A DNA stretch of 64,000 nucleotides. Source: Winogradskyella sp. PG-2. Its GTDB lineage: Bacteria > Bacteroidota > Bacteroidia > Flavobacteriales > Flavobacteriaceae. Numbering within the stretch: the first letter of the stretch is position 1; each line of letters begins with the position of its first letter. The translations under genes and the position numbers were made by a program. Location: positions 1,548,001 to 1,612,000 of the forward strand of contig NZ_AP014583.1 in assembly GCF_000828715.1 (NCBI RefSeq), in the 5' to 3' direction. This document shows, one piece after another, positions 48,674 to 56,930 of this stretch. Under the pieces are notes generated by a model. It worked only from the letters and a program-made list of their open reading frames with translations. It had not been told where the DNA came from and did not search any database.

Positions 48674-49240
48674 TTATAACTTAAAGTTTTCGATGTATAC
48701 TCTTTCGTTAGTTTTAACGGTAGCTGTATAATCTCCTCGAAGTGTTTCATCGAGTTTGTAAATACGGTTTAAAATCTTATTTCCCTTCACAGTATCTGTG
48801 TGTATAAGCTCATTTTCATAGTAAAATTCTATTGTCATTTCATTAGAATCAAAAGCTATTTTTGATATAAATACTTTAGAATCTTCAACTCTAAATACTG
48901 GCTTATATATCTTTTCTTTAGAATCTTTTAAATAGGTAACAACACCATCTTTTATAAGTATTTTATTGATTTCAATTACAAAATCTCTATTTATTTCGAT
49001 CTTATAGACACCATCATCTAGCTGATTAAAGTTAAAGATACTCGTAAGATTTCCGTTATAATTTATACGTCCACTGTAAATAATTTGCCCAGAAGCATCA
49101 GATACAGAAATAAGGTTCCCTTTTTTTACATTATTAATTGTAGGTACAACTTCTAATGTCTCGCTTGCGTAGCCTGCGTATGTTCCTAACACCACTGCTA
49201 CTACTAAAATTTTCTTAAATAATTTTTTCATTTGTTTCAT
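48674..49240 (-). CDS. Secreted Bacteroidota protein of unknown function
   Basis: A 188-residue exported protein; the signal peptide ends near residue 26 (VLGTYAGYAS). The rest is beta-rich: SVSDASGQIIYSGRINYNG and FNQLDDGVYKIEI look like the fold of a small T9SS-tail-like or Ig-like domain but without a surface-anchoring tail. I recognise no characterised family. Downstream lies a terminator, and beyond the promoter lies a decayed second copy of the 3' end (49640-49745). Confidence 0.75.
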   Translation of the reverse strand: MKQMKKLFKKILVVAVVLGTYAGYASETLEVVPTINNVKKGNLISVSDASGQIIYSGRINYNGNLTSIFNFNQLDDGVYKIEINRDFVIEINKILIKDGVVTYLKDSKEKIYKPVFRVEDSKVFISKIAFDSNEMTIEFYYENELIHTDTVKGNKILNRIYKLDETLRGDYTATVKTNERVYIENFKL

Positions 49241-49592
49241 CTTTTTGGGGTTAAACTGAGTTTTGATTTTGTCTTTATTATGTTTTGTTTAATTAATATG
49301 ATTTTGACTTTTTCAAAAGATCAGCGTCACGTGATTTAACACTTCAAAGGTATATGAGCTTTAGTTAGTAGAAAACAACAAGTTTGGCATGTTTATATAT
49401 TTAATTAACCGTATAATTCTGAAATACAGTTAGTTGTGTTAATATATTACATAAAGCTGTTAATTTTATATATGTTTAAAAATTTGAGTTTATAATTAAT
49501 TCAATAAATCATATTTATACTATAATATAGATTGAACAAAAACTTATTTTTTAATTAGAAAAGTACTGAGGAAGGAAAATAGCTTAAACAAA

Positions 49593-49620
49593 AAAAGTGG
49601 GCTCCTGAGAGCCCACTTTT
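49593..49620. terminator. 12-bp-stem terminator of the decayed second copy
   Basis: AAAAGTGGGCTC and GAGCCCACTTTT form a perfect 12-bp stem around CTGA. Its arm begins with AAAAGTGGGC, as does the terminator at 48612. It sits inside the 688-bp gap and has no intact gene to terminate on its minus-strand upstream side. Confidence 0.8.
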
Positions 49621-49639
49621 CACTAAATAAAAAACTAAT

Positions 49640-49745
49640 ATATATAAACAACAATCTATATTCTAAAGTTTTCGATTCACATTTTGGTTTTAGACTCTTA
49701 CTGAGTGTTTTAATACCTGAAAGTGTTTAATCGATGTTTATGCAA
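49640..49745 (-). pseudogene. 3' remnant of a second copy of the 188-residue secreted-protein gene
   Basis: On the minus strand this stretch lines up with the end of the gene at 48674-49240 and shares the terminal ATCGAAAACTTTA and an interior stretch, AAACACTT next to an ATCGAT or CTCGAT context. In translation it reads D-stop-TL-G in place of DETLRG. It is followed at the matching place by a terminator with the same arm opening. The remnant is short and broken, hence modest confidence. Between it and 49241 I see no other gene. Confidence 0.45.
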
Positions 49746-49904
49746 ATTGTTACTACAAATATATAGCTGTTTCAGCTTCTATAAAACATCAATTTTAGCA
49801 ATTTTGTATTCAAAATTAACCCTTAATGTAAGTGTATTTAAAAATAAGGTACATATTAAACACATTTTTGATAATTTTGCATATATTTTGATTTCAAATT
49901 GACG

Positions 49905-49912
49905 TAACTTTG
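49905..49912 (+). promoter_or_regulatory. -7 box of the cupin/AraC regulator
   Basis: TAACTTTG matches TAnnTTTG, 16 bp before the ATG at 49929. TTTG motifs upstream lie 14 and 25 bp away, neither ideal. Confidence 0.45.
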
Positions 49913-49928
49913 TATTAGCAAATAGATT

Positions 49929-50807
49929 ATGAGTACAAGGAAACCTACTTTAGAAAAAATCAGCCCTGAATTTGGAAGTTCTATCTTAGTTAAGAAGCAC
50001 AAAGATGATGCTTTCGAGGTTGGTGTAAAGCCTTTTTGGCATTTTCATCCCGAAATTGAATTAGTTTATGTTAATAAAGGAAAAGGGACTAGACATATTG
50101 GAAGTCACTTGTCTTACTTTAATAATAGTCAGTTGTTGCTTATAGGTTCTAATTTACCACACAATGGTTTTACAGATCGATTAACCGTGAATGGTTCTGA
50201 GACTATTGTACAATTTAGATCAGAATTTTTGGGAGAGAATTTTTTTGATATCCCAGAAATGGATGGTATTAATAAATTGTTTGAGCGTGCTAAGAATGGT
50301 ATTTTATTTGGTGTAAAGACTAAAAAGAAGATTGGACAGAAAATTGAAAAATTATCTGAAAAAGAAGGCTTTAAAAAGATTCTAATTTTATTAGAGATTT
50401 TGCATGGACTTGCAAAGTCTGATGATTATACAGTTTTAAATGCAGATGGTTTTGCTTTTGAAGCAGAACCACAGGATAGTGCTAAAATAGATATTGTTTT
50501 TAAGCATATTAATAAAAACTTTCAAGAGCATATTAGTTTAGACGAGATTTCGGATAAGGTTAGTATGACGGTTCCTGCATTTTGCCGTTATTTTAAAAAA
50601 GTGACTGGAAAAACATTCACTAAATTAGTTAATGAGTATCGCGTGGTCCATGCTACAAAGCTTTTATCAGAAAGTCAGATGAGTATTACAGATATTAGTT
50701 TTGAGTGTGGTTTTAATAATTTTTCACATTTTAATAAATTATTTAAGGAGTTTACAGGGAAGAGTGCGTCTAAGTACAGAAGTGAACTAAAACTAATGGT
50801 ACAATAA
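49929..50807 (+). CDS. AraC-family regulator with cupin-like sensor
   Basis: A 292-residue regulator. The N-terminal 150 or so residues fit the AraC cupin arm (PFWHFHPEIELVYVNKGKGTRHIG, with LLLIGSNLPHNGF). The C-terminal AraC double helix-turn-helix is ISLDEISDKVSMTVPAFCRYFKKVTG and SITDISFECGFNNFSHFNKLFKEFTGKSASKY. Relatives often control carbohydrate or metabolite use, but no target is apparent. Followed in the same direction by a 57-residue ORF. Confidence 0.9.
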   Translation: MSTRKPTLEKISPEFGSSILVKKHKDDAFEVGVKPFWHFHPEIELVYVNKGKGTRHIGSHLSYFNNSQLLLIGSNLPHNGFTDRLTVNGSETIVQFRSEFLGENFFDIPEMDGINKLFERAKNGILFGVKTKKKIGQKIEKLSEKEGFKKILILLEILHGLAKSDDYTVLNADGFAFEAEPQDSAKIDIVFKHINKNFQEHISLDEISDKVSMTVPAFCRYFKKVTGKTFTKLVNEYRVVHATKLLSESQMSITDISFECGFNNFSHFNKLFKEFTGKSASKYRSELKLMVQ

Positions 50808-50821
50808 TAGACTTTCAATTT

Positions 50822-50995
50822 ATGGACGATAAAATAAATATCGCAATCAATTATTATACAACAAAAGGAGAAGAAATTTTGAAAGCTGTTAATTCGAGAG
50901 CTAATTTAACTGCAGATGAAATTATTAGTTATGGTGAAGAAATGGCTGTGATAGAATATAAATTAACGGCTTTAGAAGTAGCAAAAGAAAACTAA
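50822..50995 (+). CDS. Small acidic protein of 57 residues
   Basis: ATG at 50822, 14 bp after the AraC stop, to TAA at 50993-50995. It begins MDDKINIAIN and ends LEVAKEN, acidic, helix-prone, with no Cys or membrane segment. I recognise no family. Co-directional spacing suggests it is the distal part of the AraC transcript. It runs up to, but does not overlap, the convergent HD gene. Confidence 0.6.
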   Translation: MDDKINIAINYYTTKGEEILKAVNSRANLTADEIISYGEEMAVIEYKLTALEVAKEN

Positions 50996-50996
50996 T

Positions 50997-51659
50997 CTAT
51001 TTTTTACCTTCCCACTCAGCATAAAACTGTTTCAAAAAGCCTTCCATATATTTATGTCTATCTGAAGCAATTCTTCGTCCGGTTATAGTATTCATTTTAT
51101 CTTTTAGAAGTAATAGTTTCTCATAGAAGTGATTGATGGTTGGTGCATTAGCTGCTTTATACTCAGCTTTAGTCATTTTGAGATTTGGAGCAATTTCAGG
51201 ATTAAAAAGAGGTCTATCTTTAAACCCACCATAATTAAAACAACGTGCTATACCAATGGCTCCTATAGCATCTAGGCGATCGGCATCTTGCACGACCTCC
51301 ATTTCTTTCGAACTAAATGATGGATTTAAATCAAATGAATTTTTAAAAGACATATTCTCGATAATCTGAGTAACATGCTCTATAATTTCGCTATCAACAT
51401 TATGTTTTAAAAGAAATTCGCTAGCAACTCTTGGGCCAATAGTTTCGTCACCATTATGAAATTTAGAATCAGCAATATCATGTAAAAGAGCAGCTAAAGA
51501 AACTACTGTAATATCAACAGGTTCGTGTTTTGCGATTAATAATGTATTTTTATACACACGTTCAATATGAAACCAATCATGCCCTCCTTCGGCATTTTTG
51601 AGTTCGTTTTTTACGAAATTAATTGTTGCCTCTATGATTTGAGATTCAGGAATTTTCAT
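50997..51659 (-). CDS. HD-domain phosphohydrolase
   Basis: A 220-residue metal-dependent hydrolase. HD-superfamily motifs are present: GGHDWFHIERVYKN, LAALLHDIADSKF and a later D in VVQDADRLDAIG. The compact size matches YedJ/YpgQ-type nucleotide pyrophosphatases or related proteins. Third gene of a minus run: plsC, desaturase, HD with 19- and 9-bp gaps. Confidence 0.88.
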   Translation of the reverse strand: MKIPESQIIEATINFVKNELKNAEGGHDWFHIERVYKNTLLIAKHEPVDITVVSLAALLHDIADSKFHNGDETIGPRVASEFLLKHNVDSEIIEHVTQIIENMSFKNSFDLNPSFSSKEMEVVQDADRLDAIGAIGIARCFNYGGFKDRPLFNPEIAPNLKMTKAEYKAANAPTINHFYEKLLLLKDKMNTITGRRIASDRHKYMEGFLKQFYAEWEGKK

Positions 51660-51668
51660 GGTAAAGAT

Positions 51669-52649
51669 TTAAGCAGGATCTACCCATTTAAATTGAAACG
51701 AATTTTCAGGAATTTTCATGCGTTCAGATAAACGATACATCCTTGGTGGTAACTTCATTAAATAGTCTCTAGCTTTTTCAGCCTCCTCATTTAAACCAGT
51801 TATGTTTCCTATTTCCCATCTGTTAATTAGCTTTTGTAAAATATCTACATAGTCGTTAGAAGTATAAACGCCTATACGTTGTGCAGTGTTAGAAAATTCT
51901 TCGAATGCTGTACCAATCTTATTTCCAGACTCTCTTAAAAAATGCGCTGGCATTGCAATTTTTCGTTTCATCATATCATGGAAGGCCATCATCATCTGAC
52001 TTGGGTCCACAGCAAAAATACGTTCAACAAACTCTGAATAAGCATGGTGATGACGCATTTCATCTCCCGAAATAATTCTGCACATCTTAGCTAGCTGCTT
52101 GTTTCCTTTCTGCTTGGCAATTTTTGCAACGCGATTATGAGAAATATAAGTTGCTAATTCTTGAAAACTAGTGTAGACGAAGTTTTTGTATGGATCTCTA
52201 TCTGTACCAATGTCAAAACCATCATTGATTAAGTACTGTGTGGTTTTTTCCACTTCTTTCATGTTAACACGTCCTGAGAGATATAAGTATTTATTAAGCA
52301 CATCTCCATGGCGGTTCTCTTCACCTGTCCATTGACTAACCCATTTAGACCAACCATTGCGTCCTACTTGATCAATACCTTCAACATCCATAAGCCAAGA
52401 TTCATAGCTAGGTAAAGCTTCTTCTGTAATCATATCACCAACCAATACTACCCAAAAGTCATAAGGTAATTCTTTAGATAATTCTCTTATTTCCCTTACT
52501 TCCTCGTAAAATGTATCTTTAGTTGAATCTGGTAAGAAATCTGTAGGTTGCCAGATATCCTCAACGGGAATTAAGTATTTTTGAATAAGAGATTCTACAT
52601 CTTTTTCAAGATGTTGCATTACCTCTAATCTTACATTTTTCAAAGACAT
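51669..52649 (-). CDS. Acyl-[acyl-carrier-protein] desaturase
   Basis: Introduces a cis double bond into acyl-ACP using O2 and electrons from ferredoxin. The di-iron ligand motifs EENRHGDVL and DEMRHHHAYSEF are present in 326 residues. This soluble, plastid-type desaturase family also occurs in bacteria. It sits behind plsC, so phospholipid acyl chains and their unsaturation may be co-controlled. Confidence 0.92.
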   Translation of the reverse strand: MSLKNVRLEVMQHLEKDVESLIQKYLIPVEDIWQPTDFLPDSTKDTFYEEVREIRELSKELPYDFWVVLVGDMITEEALPSYESWLMDVEGIDQVGRNGWSKWVSQWTGEENRHGDVLNKYLYLSGRVNMKEVEKTTQYLINDGFDIGTDRDPYKNFVYTSFQELATYISHNRVAKIAKQKGNKQLAKMCRIISGDEMRHHHAYSEFVERIFAVDPSQMMMAFHDMMKRKIAMPAHFLRESGNKIGTAFEEFSNTAQRIGVYTSNDYVDILQKLINRWEIGNITGLNEEAEKARDYLMKLPPRMYRLSERMKIPENSFQFKWVDPA

Positions 52650-52668
52650 GTTGATGGTATTTTGTTAG

Positions 52669-53406
52669 TTAGTTTTGAATGGATTCAACAATAGTTTTTT
52701 CTACCTGAAGAATTAATTCGGTCTTATCGGTAAAGTTAGCCAATTCTATAGGCTTATGTACCTTAAATTTAATATGATTTCCAATTCCCATAGGAAATTT
52801 ACCATAACGTAGCATTTTCCATGAATTATTAACTGTTATTGGAACGACTAATGCAGATGGTGCTTTCTTTATTAAGATTTCGAGACCTTTAGTCTTAAAA
52901 GGTCTTGGGTTGCCATCCTTACTTCGGGTACCTTCAGGGAAAATTACAGCTGCTCGGTTGTGTTCTTCAATATATTCACCAAATTTCATCATGGCTGGTA
53001 AAGCTTGACGTGGGTTTTTACGATCAATTAAAATAGAACCTCCATGTCTTAAGTTATAAGATACACTAGGAATACCTTTGCCTAACTCTTTTTTAGCAAC
53101 AAACTTTACATGGTGCTTACGTAAATACCACATAATTGGTGAAATGTCGTACATACTTTGATGATTAGAAACTATAATTAAAGGTCTAGCCTTATCAATA
53201 TTATGAGGGTTTTTAAATGTAAATCGTGTCCCTAAAACATTAAGACAACGCATTAGCGAAAACTGTAAAGCATCTACGCTTTTTTTATGAGCATCATAAC
53301 CAAAAATATTAAAGCAAAACCATTGTATTGGATGAAAAACACATAAAGTTAGACCAAAGCAAATAAAATAAAGGACTGTTAGAGGGTAAGCTAATATTTT
53401 TTGCAT
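52669..53406 (-). CDS. plsC: 1-acyl-sn-glycerol-3-phosphate acyltransferase
   Basis: Transfers an acyl chain to lysophosphatidic acid at the inner membrane. Motif I NHQSMYDI (H and D), motif III FPEGTRSKDG and the N-terminal membrane segment (YPLTVLYFICFGLTLCVF) are clear in 245 residues. An intrinsic-terminator-like hairpin (53421-53444) ends only about 15 bp before the ATG. Confidence 0.92.
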   Translation of the reverse strand: MQKILAYPLTVLYFICFGLTLCVFHPIQWFCFNIFGYDAHKKSVDALQFSLMRCLNVLGTRFTFKNPHNIDKARPLIIVSNHQSMYDISPIMWYLRKHHVKFVAKKELGKGIPSVSYNLRHGGSILIDRKNPRQALPAMMKFGEYIEEHNRAAVIFPEGTRSKDGNPRPFKTKGLEILIKKAPSALVVPITVNNSWKMLRYGKFPMGIGNHIKFKVHKPIELANFTDKTELILQVEKTIVESIQN

Positions 53407-53420
53407 GGCATAAAATTAAA

Positions 53421-53444
53421 AAACCACGATGAAAATCGTGGTTT
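53421..53444 (-). terminator. Hairpin with GAAA loop just upstream of plsC
   Basis: AAACCACGAT and ATCGTGGTTT pair perfectly over 10 bp around GAAA, followed on the minus strand by TTTTTT. It lies between the bacilliredoxin stop (53469) and the plsC start (53406), so it should end the bacilliredoxin transcript and may block read-through into plsC. Confidence 0.75.
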
Positions 53445-53468
53445 AAATTTTTAATATTTCAAAGATTT

Positions 53469-53879
53469 CTAGCAATGCTCATTGTAAGCATCCATAAGAT
53501 TCTCAGAAATTAGTTCTGCAGGACGACCTTCAATATGGTGACGCTCTAACATATGTACTAATTCTCCTTCTTTAAATAATGCCATACAAGGTGAGCTTGG
53601 AGGAAAAGGAATCATATATTCTCTTGCTTTATCTGTAGCTTCTCTATCTACACCTGCAAAAACAGTGACAAGATTAGTTGGTCTTTTGGCGTTTTGCAAA
53701 CTCATACGAGCTCCTGGCCTAGCATTTGCAGCTGCACAACCACAGACAGAATTTACAACCACTAAAGTTGTTCCTTCTTTTGCTAATGCATTATCGACAG
53801 CTTCTGTTGTATGTAATTCTTCAAAACCAACGTTTGTTAAATCCTCACGCATTGGTTTTACTAATTCTGCTGGATACAT
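53469..53879 (-). CDS. BrxA/BrxB-family bacilliredoxin
   Basis: A 136-residue thioredoxin-fold protein of the YphP/YqiW (DUF1094) family. The CGC motif is in VNSVCGCAAANARPG. In Firmicutes these proteins remove bacillithiol from S-bacillithiolated proteins. Bacteroidota use this group as well, though the thiol partner here is not shown by the sequence. A -7 box TATCTTTG on the minus strand is at 53914-53921. Confidence 0.9.
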   Translation of the reverse strand: MYPAELVKPMREDLTNVGFEELHTTEAVDNALAKEGTTLVVVNSVCGCAAANARPGARMSLQNAKRPTNLVTVFAGVDREATDKAREYMIPFPPSSPCMALFKEGELVHMLERHHIEGRPAELISENLMDAYNEHC

Positions 53880-53913
53880 ATTTATATTTTTTTTGTTAAT
53901 CTAATTTGAATGG

Positions 53914-53921
53914 CAAAGATA
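53914..53921 (-). promoter_or_regulatory. -7 box of the bacilliredoxin gene
   Basis: Minus-strand TATCTTTG matches TAnnTTTG about 34 bp before the ATG at 53879. No clear -33 TTTG at the right spacing. Confidence 0.4.
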
Positions 53922-54024
53922 AGTTAAAAAAGTGTGTAGTAATTAGTATTCAGTAAGCAGTTTAAATGCAACTATTCTGATTTTCAATAGTAACAAAAAT
54001 CCAAATTTATCTACTAACAAATAG

Positions 54025-54032
54025 TATATTTG
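54025..54032 (+). promoter_or_regulatory. -7 box of the DnaJ-like gene
   Basis: TATATTTG matches TAnnTTTG, 26 bp upstream of the ATG at 54059. The sequence 17-23 bp upstream holds no TTG. Confidence 0.4.
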
Positions 54033-54058
54033 AATTTCAACACATAATAAGATAACGC

Positions 54059-54853
54059 ATGAGTTTTGCAAAGTGGATAGGAGGCGCTATCGGTTGGTCT
54101 TTTGGAGGACCAATTGGCGCTATAATTGGTTTAGCATTGGGAAGTTTTGTAGATAATATATCTGGTAACGGAACACCATTATTAGGAGAGCAACAAACGA
54201 GAAGATCACGACAACGTAATCCATATCGCCAACGCCCAAAACAAACAAGAAAGGATCAAAGACCACGAACACAATCGGGTGATTTTGAGGTGAGTTTACT
54301 GATTTTGGCTTCTATAATTATCAAAGCTGATGGTAAACAAGACCAACGCGAATTAGATTTTGTACGTCAGCAGTTTACAAATATGTATGGTAAACAACGT
54401 GCTAACCATGCTTTTGAGTTGTTTAAGCGTATTAGTAAGCAAAACATATCGATGCGTCAGGTTTGTTTACAGATTAAGAAAATGATGGATCACGCTTCAC
54501 GTTTACAATTACTGCATTTTTTATTTGGTATAGCTAAAGCAGATGGCCATGTTGCTGAAGTAGAGATAAAACAGATTTATACTATGTCTGGTTATTTAGG
54601 AATTAGCAGTAAAGATTTTGAAAGTATTAAAGCCATGTTTTATGACATGACGAATAATGCTTATAAAATATTAGAAGTTAACAAATCAGTTTCTGATGAA
54701 GAAGTGAAACGTGCTTATCGAAAAATGGCAAAGAAATACCATCCAGATCGTGTAGGACATTTGGGTAAGGAGCACCAAGAAGGAGCGGAAGAGAAGTTTA
54801 GGCAAGTACAAGAAGCCTATGAGCATATTCAGAATGAAAGAGGGTTTAAATAG
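54059..54853 (+). CDS. DjlA-like co-chaperone: glycine-zipper, TerB and J domains
   Basis: A 264-residue protein: N-terminal Gly-rich segment [22 protein letters not shown] (about 7-30) that can insert in membrane, a basic linker, a TerB domain (about 75-190), and a C-terminal J domain (about 198-264) with the HPD motif in [12 protein letters not shown] domains stimulate DnaK ATPase; the TerB part may bind metal or membrane. Typical of DjlA-like proteins in Bacteroidota. A 65-residue ORF starts 6 bp downstream. Confidence 0.88.
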   Translation: MSFAKWIGGAIGWSFGGPIGAIIGLALGSFVDNISGNGTPLLGEQQTRRSRQRNPYRQRPKQTRKDQRPRTQSGDFEVSLLILASIIIKADGKQDQRELDFVRQQFTNMYGKQRANHAFELFKRISKQNISMRQVCLQIKKMMDHASRLQLLHFLFGIAKADGHVAEVEIKQIYTMSGYLGISSKDFESIKAMFYDMTNNAYKILEVNKSVSDEEVKRAYRKMAKKYHPDRVGHLGKEHQEGAEEKFRQVQEAYEHIQNERGFK

Positions 54854-54858
54854 TATTT

Positions 54859-55056
54859 ATGTATTGGCTTATAGGAATAATTATCGTATTCGCTCTAGCT
54901 TTTGTTATTATAAAGCTAACCATAAATTCTAAAGAAAATCCAGATTCTAGCCTAGGAATTTTAGAACATTCAAGCACGTTTAAAAAGCAAGATATTGAGA
55001 TGGTTGATGATAGTTTGAAAAATGATACACCTGGAAATTTATTTAATAATAAATAA
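54859..55056 (+). CDS. Small single-pass membrane protein
   Basis: 65 residues with one N-terminal hydrophobic helix (WLIGIIIVFALAFVIIKLTI) and an acidic tail. Not a family I know. Probably co-transcribed with the DnaJ-like gene because of the 5-bp gap. Confidence 0.65.
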   Translation: MYWLIGIIIVFALAFVIIKLTINSKENPDSSLGILEHSSTFKKQDIEMVDDSLKNDTPGNLFNNK

Positions 55057-55067
55057 ATTTCTAAGTA

Positions 55068-55733
55068 CTAATTCAAACTCGCAGCTACTTTTTTGACATA
55101 AGCAGAAGCGGCCTCACTTGCACTTTCAGGATTGTCTATTTTACTAGTAACTATAGCTACTAATTGTTTGTCATCTTCAGCCTTTAAATCATAAACTGTA
55201 GTTTCTAAAATATAGACTTTAGATGTTCTTTCAGTTATGGTTTCAGGAACATAATTTCCAAGTGTTGTCATTGACATTGGGTGTCTGTAATAAGTATAAA
55301 AACCACCATAGTATCTCGGATAATACCCATAATAGTTTCCGCCTTCATAATAACCACCGTTTCTCTCTAATCTTGTTTCTTCTTGATAATCTTTCATTAC
55401 AGTTAGAACAACACCATCAAAGCCTTCAGCTTCTAATAATTTTTTGATTTTTCCTTTATTACTTTCAGAGGGTTTTTCGTTAGGCTTCATATCACCAAAC
55501 TTTGAATAACTCGCAGTAGCACTATATCCTTTAGATTGCATTTGTTTAACAATTTCGTTCTCAAAAGTTAAACGAGCTTGCTTGTTTTCTGAACGTGCAA
55601 CAACTAAAAAGTTCCTGCTCTTTACATCAGAAACCTCTTCACTTTTCCATGAATCTAAAACTTTTACGCTTGAACAGCTTTGAAATGCTAGTATAGAGAT
55701 AAAACAAATTAAAAGATATATTGACTTTTTCAT
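55068..55733 (-). CDS. Lipoprotein of unknown function
   Basis: A 221-residue protein with a lipoprotein signal (LISILAFQSC, Cys at about 20). The mature part has two glycine/tyrosine-rich stretches (YYEGGNYYGYYPRYYGG) around residue 130 and a beta-strand pattern reminiscent of DUF4136-type proteins. Its location should be the outer-membrane inner leaflet or the surface. Not linked to the neighbours by any motif. Confidence 0.75.
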   Translation of the reverse strand: MKKSIYLLICFISILAFQSCSSVKVLDSWKSEEVSDVKSRNFLVVARSENKQARLTFENEIVKQMQSKGYSATASYSKFGDMKPNEKPSESNKGKIKKLLEAEGFDGVVLTVMKDYQEETRLERNGGYYEGGNYYGYYPRYYGGFYTYYRHPMSMTTLGNYVPETITERTSKVYILETTVYDLKAEDDKQLVAIVTSKIDNPESASEAASAYVKKVAASLN

Positions 55734-55769
55734 AATGGTTAGTTTTTTAATTGATAAATATAAGTTAAA

Positions 55770-56930
55770 TTAACCTCTAAACAAAAAGAAATCATCTTTC
55801 ATATCTTCAATTTGTGTGTCTTCGTTAGTGATGATATAATCAATGGCTTTTGAAGTGAATTCATCACCTTTTTGGGTAAGAGATACAATGTTATTTTCAA
55901 TCAGAATCATATTATTTTTTTGAGCTAAATCTAAGACGCTTTTAGAACGCACTTTTTGCCAATTGATATGTTCGTTAAGATGTTTTACATGGCGCTCAGA
56001 TTCTTCATCATGATTTTTTAAGTGTAATAAAAAGGTGAGTAAGGATACTTCAGTACGTTGTTGTCTTTCTCTATAAAGTACTGCTATTATGCCTTTTGTC
56101 GGAGCAAATAAGTAGACCATTAGAAAAACTAATCCAAGTACTGTAGTTATAGAACCAGCTATTGAAGCATCTAACCAATGCGCAACCCAATACCCAAAAA
56201 TGGCACTAAAAGTTCCAAACCCAATAGCTAAGCCGAGCATCTTTTTTAAATCTTTGGTCAATAAATAGGCAGCAGCAGCAGGAGCAATCATTAAAGCGAC
56301 AACAAGTATAGCACCTACAGCATCGAACGCTCCAACTGTAGTAACTGAAGACACTGACATTAGTCCATAATGCATAATCGCTGGTGAAAACCCAAGAGAT
56401 GCAGCCAAACCTTTATCAAAAGTGCTCACTTTTAATTCTTTAAAAAATGTAAATAATAAGGTTACTGTAATCAGGAGAATGGTACCCACAATCCAGAATG
56501 ATTTAGGACCAACATCTGTTCCACCAATTACTAATCTATCAAATGGAGCAAAAGCTAATTCGCCAAGCAATACAGCATCGACATCTAAATGTACATCATT
56601 AGCGTTTTTAGCAATCATAATAACTCCAATACTAAATAATGCAGGAAATACCAAACCTATGGCAGTATCTTCTTTTACCAATCCTGTTTTTTGAATATAC
56701 TCAACTAATATTACTGTAATTATACCTGTTAATGCAGCAAGAAGAATAAGTAACGGTGAATTTAAATCGTTAGTAATAAAAAAACCAATGACGATACCAG
56801 GTAAGATAGAGTGGCTTATGGCATCACTTATCATTGCCATTTTTCGAAGCACTAAAAATGTACCAGGAATCGCACAAGCCACAGCAACTAAACTAGCAAT
56901 AAGTTGTATTTCTAATTGCGCACTACTCAT
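55770..56930 (-). CDS. Metal ABC transporter permease (TroD/MntB type) with C-terminal winged-helix-like tail
   Basis: A 386-residue inner-membrane permease of a Mn/Zn/Fe ABC importer. The membrane part (about 1-285) has the family motifs FLVLRKMAMISDAISHSILPG, VGAFDAVGAILVVALMIAPAAAAYLL. The last 100 residues are cytoplasmic and end in a segment (KVRSKSVLDLAQKN to IVSLTQKGDEF) resembling a winged helix of DtxR/MarR type. It overlaps the other permease gene by 8 bp, so translation is coupled. Confidence 0.87.
   Translation of the reverse strand: MSSAQLEIQLIASLVAVACAIPGTFLVLRKMAMISDAISHSILPGIVIGFFITNDLNSPLLILLAALTGIITVILVEYIQKTGLVKEDTAIGLVFPALFSIGVIMIAKNANDVHLDVDAVLLGELAFAPFDRLVIGGTDVGPKSFWIVGTILLITVTLLFTFFKELKVSTFDKGLAASLGFSPAIMHYGLMSVSSVTTVGAFDAVGAILVVALMIAPAAAAYLLTKDLKKMLGLAIGFGTFSAIFGYWVAHWLDASIAGSITTVLGLVFLMVYLFAPTKGIIAVLYRERQQRTEVSLLTFLLHLKNHDEESERHVKHLNEHINWQKVRSKSVLDLAQKNNMILIENNIVSLTQKGDEFTSKAIDYIITNEDTQIEDMKDDFFLFRG

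Noticed and set aside
49593..49620. Start of a CRISPR or REP array
   Set aside because: Only two related hairpins are seen, each at a terminator position; no spacing pattern.
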